Assembly (NCBI RefSeq): GCF_024362485.1 | Contig: NZ_CP101456.1 | Location: forward strand, 744,001-808,000 | From: Natronobeatus ordinarius | GTDB taxonomy: Archaea; Halobacteriota; Halobacteria; Halobacteriales; Natrialbaceae | Direction of reading: 5' to 3' | Length of the DNA: 64,000 nucleotides | Shown here: one piece after another, positions 61,805 through 64,000 of the stretch | How the letters are laid out: each line of letters opens with the position of its first letter | How positions within the stretch are numbered: position 1 is the stretch's first letter | The notes under the pieces: generated by a model | The model's database searches: none | The model's input: only the letters and a program-made list of their open reading frames with translations | Told to the model about the DNA's origin: nothing | Translations under genes and position numbers: made by a program

Positions 61805-62421
61805 AATTGGTGGCCGTTTATCGAACATAATTTACTGGTGTAATTATCTGGTATCTGTATGTCGAAGTAAGTTACTGAACGACGTCAGAACAACCATGAT
61901 ATATTTATGCCGGTCTAATCCTCAAGAGAATCTATTGAATCAACTATTTCAGAGTTACGACCCGGGACGAAGGCTCGAGGCGGGGGCGGATGACGCTGTA
62001 CGGTCCGGACGGCGAGGAAATCGACGCCACCAGGTTCGACATGTCGGGACAGGTGCGGAGACTGTGGGTGACCTTCGACGCAGAACGGGACGGCGAACAC
62101 CGCGTCCTGGTTGATCCTCGGGACGACCGGGACGCGCGGCTCAGGGTGTCGGTTCGCGTCAAGGATAACTGAGCGTCTTCTCGAGACCGGTACTCCGCAA
62201 GCGAAACCTCCGAGTAACGCGGCTTCGATTCACGCCGAGACGAAACCGGACCGAGTCAGTGGAGTGTTACCGACCGTCGCGCTCACCCCGGGTCGGAGTC
62301 GGGACGCTGGCACGGGCGACGGTGGACGTCGCGACGAGGCATCGATCGTTCCGCGGCCAGTGACGCCCGAGGCCAACCGGAACCCGGACGTTCATAGCCA
62401 CCCCGGTACTATTTCGATTCG
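61805..62421. other. 617-base stretch with little coding evidence
   Basis: The left 130 bases are A/T-rich with a good TATA candidate, atgatatatttatg (about 61890-61903), on the plus strand, but no convincing start follows at the right distance. A short frame at 61990-62172 is described separately. Bases 62173-62421 are GC-rich, with no supported gene, and lead up to the M32 start. Confidence 0.4.
61990..62172 (+). pseudogene. Possible C-terminal remnant of a secreted beta-sandwich protein
   Basis: A 60-codon frame (MTLYGPDGEEIDATRFDMSG, later LWVTFDAERDGEHRVLVDPR) has normal acidic haloarchaeal amino-acid content and looks like the last strands of a GOLD- or prepeptidase-like domain. The same frame is open upstream only to 61939, where it meets a stop, so no N-terminus exists. 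Either a small real gene or a decayed fragment. Confidence 0.35.
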
Positions 62422-63939
62422 ATGGCAACAGACCAGGCATCGTCGGCGGAGTCCGACACCTACGAACGATTCGAACGGCGCGTCGAACGGATCAGGAACG
62501 TCGGCAACGCCGCCGGCGTCCTCCGGTGGGATCAGGAGGTCGTGATGCCCGAGGAGGGGACGCCCGCCCGGGCGAAGCAGCTCTCGACGCTCTCGTCGCT
62601 CAGCCACGAACTGCTGACTGCCGAGGAAACGGGCGAGTTGCTCGCAGAACTCGAGTCGGCCGACCTCGACGAGGAACGGGCGGCGGTCGTCCGCGAGATC
62701 CGCCGGGAGTACGACCGGGCGACGAGCGTCCCCCAGGAACTCGTCGAGGAGCTCTCCGAAACGACCGCGAACGCCCACCCGGTGTGGAAGCAGGCCAGGG
62801 AGGAAGACGACTTCGAGGCGTTCGCGCCGACGCTCGAAAAGCTGGTCGAACTCAAACGCGAGTACGCCGAGCACATCGACCCCGACGCGGACCCCTACGC
62901 CGTGTTGTTCGCCGACTACGAGCCCTACCTCGACCTCGAGACGGCCGAGGCGGTACTCGAGCAACTACGCGACGAGCTCGTACCGCTGATCGACGCGATC
63001 GGAGACAGCGACGCCGACCTCGAGACCGACGCCTTCTCGGGGGAGTTCGATGCCGACACCCAAGAAGAAGTCTGTCGGGACGTCCTCGACGCACTCGGCT
63101 ACGACTGGGGTCGTGGGCGGCTCGACACCGCCCCGCACCCGTTCTCCACGGGGACGCAGTTCGACGCCCGCGTCACCACCCGGTTCGACGAGTCTGACCT
63201 GCTCGGGTCGATCACGTCGACGATCCACGAGTTCGGCCACGCCAACTACACCCTCGGCCTGCCCGACGAGGGCTACGGCACGCCGCTGGGCGAGGCTCGC
63301 GACCTGACCGTCCACGAGTCCCAGTCTCGGCTCTGGGAGAACCACGTCGGCCGTTCGGAGCCGTTCTGGGAGCGGTTCCTCCCGACGGTTCACGAGCGGT
63401 TCCCCGCGACCGAGGGCGTCACGCCGCGAGAGGCCTACGAGTCGGCCAACCAGGTGTACGACGACAACCTCATCCGCGTCGAGGCAGACGAACTCACCTA
63501 CCACCTCCACATCGTGATCCGCTTCGAGGTCGAGCGCGACCTGATCGCGGGCGACCTCGCGGTCGAGGACGTCCCCGAGGTCTGGAACGACAAGTACGAG
63601 GAGTACCTCGGGGTTCGGCCCGAGACCGACGCCGAGGGCTGCCTCCAGGACATCCACTGGTCTCACGGCTCCTTCGGTTACTTCCCGACGTACTCGCTTG
63701 GCTCCGTGCTGGCCGCCCAGCTGTACGCCGCCGCCGAGGACGAGCTTGGCGACCTCGAGGAACGCATCCGAGCCGGCGAGTTCGACGACGTAAACGGCTG
63801 GCTCCGCGAGCACGTCCACGCCCACGGCAAGCGCTACACGACGCCCGAGCTGGTCGAGGCGGCCACCGGCGAGGGCTACACCGCCGACTACTTCCTCGAG
63901 TACGTGACCGAGAAGTACGGCGACCTGTACGAGCTCTGA
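62422..63939 (+). CDS. M32-family metallocarboxypeptidase (second copy)
   Basis: 505 residues starting MATDQASSAESDTYERFERR. Zinc motif HEFGHANYTLG, DLTVHESQSRLWENHVGRSE and the C-terminal YSLGSVLAAQLYAA are intact. It aligns along its whole length with the enzyme at 39626-41137, e.g. the shared WDQxVMPExGTPARAxQLS and RLDTAPHPF segments, yet differs throughout, so the duplication is old. Cytoplasmic peptide turnover is likely. The remaining 61 bases of the window hold nothing recognisable. Confidence 0.94.
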   Translation: MATDQASSAESDTYERFERRVERIRNVGNAAGVLRWDQEVVMPEEGTPARAKQLSTLSSLSHELLTAEETGELLAELESADLDEERAAVVREIRREYDRATSVPQELVEELSETTANAHPVWKQAREEDDFEAFAPTLEKLVELKREYAEHIDPDADPYAVLFADYEPYLDLETAEAVLEQLRDELVPLIDAIGDSDADLETDAFSGEFDADTQEEVCRDVLDALGYDWGRGRLDTAPHPFSTGTQFDARVTTRFDESDLLGSITSTIHEFGHANYTLGLPDEGYGTPLGEARDLTVHESQSRLWENHVGRSEPFWERFLPTVHERFPATEGVTPREAYESANQVYDDNLIRVEADELTYHLHIVIRFEVERDLIAGDLAVEDVPEVWNDKYEEYLGVRPETDAEGCLQDIHWSHGSFGYFPTYSLGSVLAAQLYAAAEDELGDLEERIRAGEFDDVNGWLREHVHAHGKRYTTPELVEAATGEGYTADYFLEYVTEKYGDLYEL

Positions 63940-64000
63940 AAACGGGGTTGGGTGTGCCGGGGGCAGACTCTCCTCTCGTCCCCTCCTGGTCACACCTCAA

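Noticed and set aside
1-64000. tRNA or rRNA genes
   Set aside because: No cloverleaf-like sequence with a GTTC-type T-loop and no rRNA-like stretch was recognised on either strand; a tRNAscan run would settle this.

Overview
The window comes from a halophilic archaeon (class Halobacteria, most like the Natrialbales, though I cannot place it below class). The evidence is the high GC content, strongly acidic proteins, an S-layer-type glycoprotein with haloarchaeal signal peptide and PGF-CTERM tail, archaeal TFB, Spt5/SecE, archaeal PurL, Hjc, a HemAT globin transducer, Tat lipoproteins, and TATA boxes placed about 28 bases before start codons (leaderless transcripts). The sequence is chromosomal in character. 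No tRNA, rRNA, CRISPR array, prophage block or replication origin was seen.

Layout. 1-8.2 kb: cell-surface module, with the end of a giant secreted CARDB-type protein, the S-layer-like glycoprotein, and a membrane-anchored PQQ-type beta-propeller. 8.4-16 kb: HTTM membrane protein, glutaredoxin-thioredoxin reductase fusion, a TFB with a tandem BRE/TATA promoter, several small conserved archaeal proteins (DUF357, UPF0058, DUF555) and an OGG DNA glycosylase. 16-21 kb: acylphosphatase, a ParB-like protein, a protein resembling a family common in tailed phages, the overlapping nnr-moaC pair, and a PHP protein. 21.2-24.2 kb: a lower-GC, three-gene NitT/TauT-type ABC importer bracketed by direct copies of the 3' end of spt5. 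24.2-24.8 kb: secE-spt5.

25-33.6 kb: SAH/MTA deaminase and adenosylhomocysteinase (two routes for removing S-adenosylhomocysteine) flank a secreted glycoprotein built of five 87-residue repeats. Then come an MFS exporter with two operator-like dyads beside its regulator gene, and a CPBP protease. 33.7-39.5 kb: hjc, TPR protein, DUF424, hotdog thioesterase, sufS, PRC-barrel, SWIM zinc-finger and small membrane proteins. 39.6-47.2 kb: M32 carboxypeptidase, two short-chain dehydrogenases, an AT-rich island with small membrane and lipoprotein genes, cupin, aminotransferase, a MoaD/ubiquitin-like protein and a vapBC pair ending in an 80-bp palindrome. 47.4-60.7 kb: purL, a HalX response regulator whose 3' end carries a tnpB-less IS200/IS605-type element, a histidine-kinase-like protein that has lost its catalytic residues, a flippase-like membrane protein, a divergent triosephosphate-isomerase homologue, a PIN-PilT-KH ATPase, HemAT, and an M20 peptidase. 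60.8-64 kb: a truncated methyltransferase, a lipoprotein, a poorly coding 600-base stretch, and a second M32 carboxypeptidase.

The most interesting regions are the spt5-bracketed transporter, the orphan IS200/IS605 element with omega-RNA-like hairpins inside the end of halX, and the degenerate sensor kinase convergent to it. All family names come from reading motifs by eye; no database search was run.
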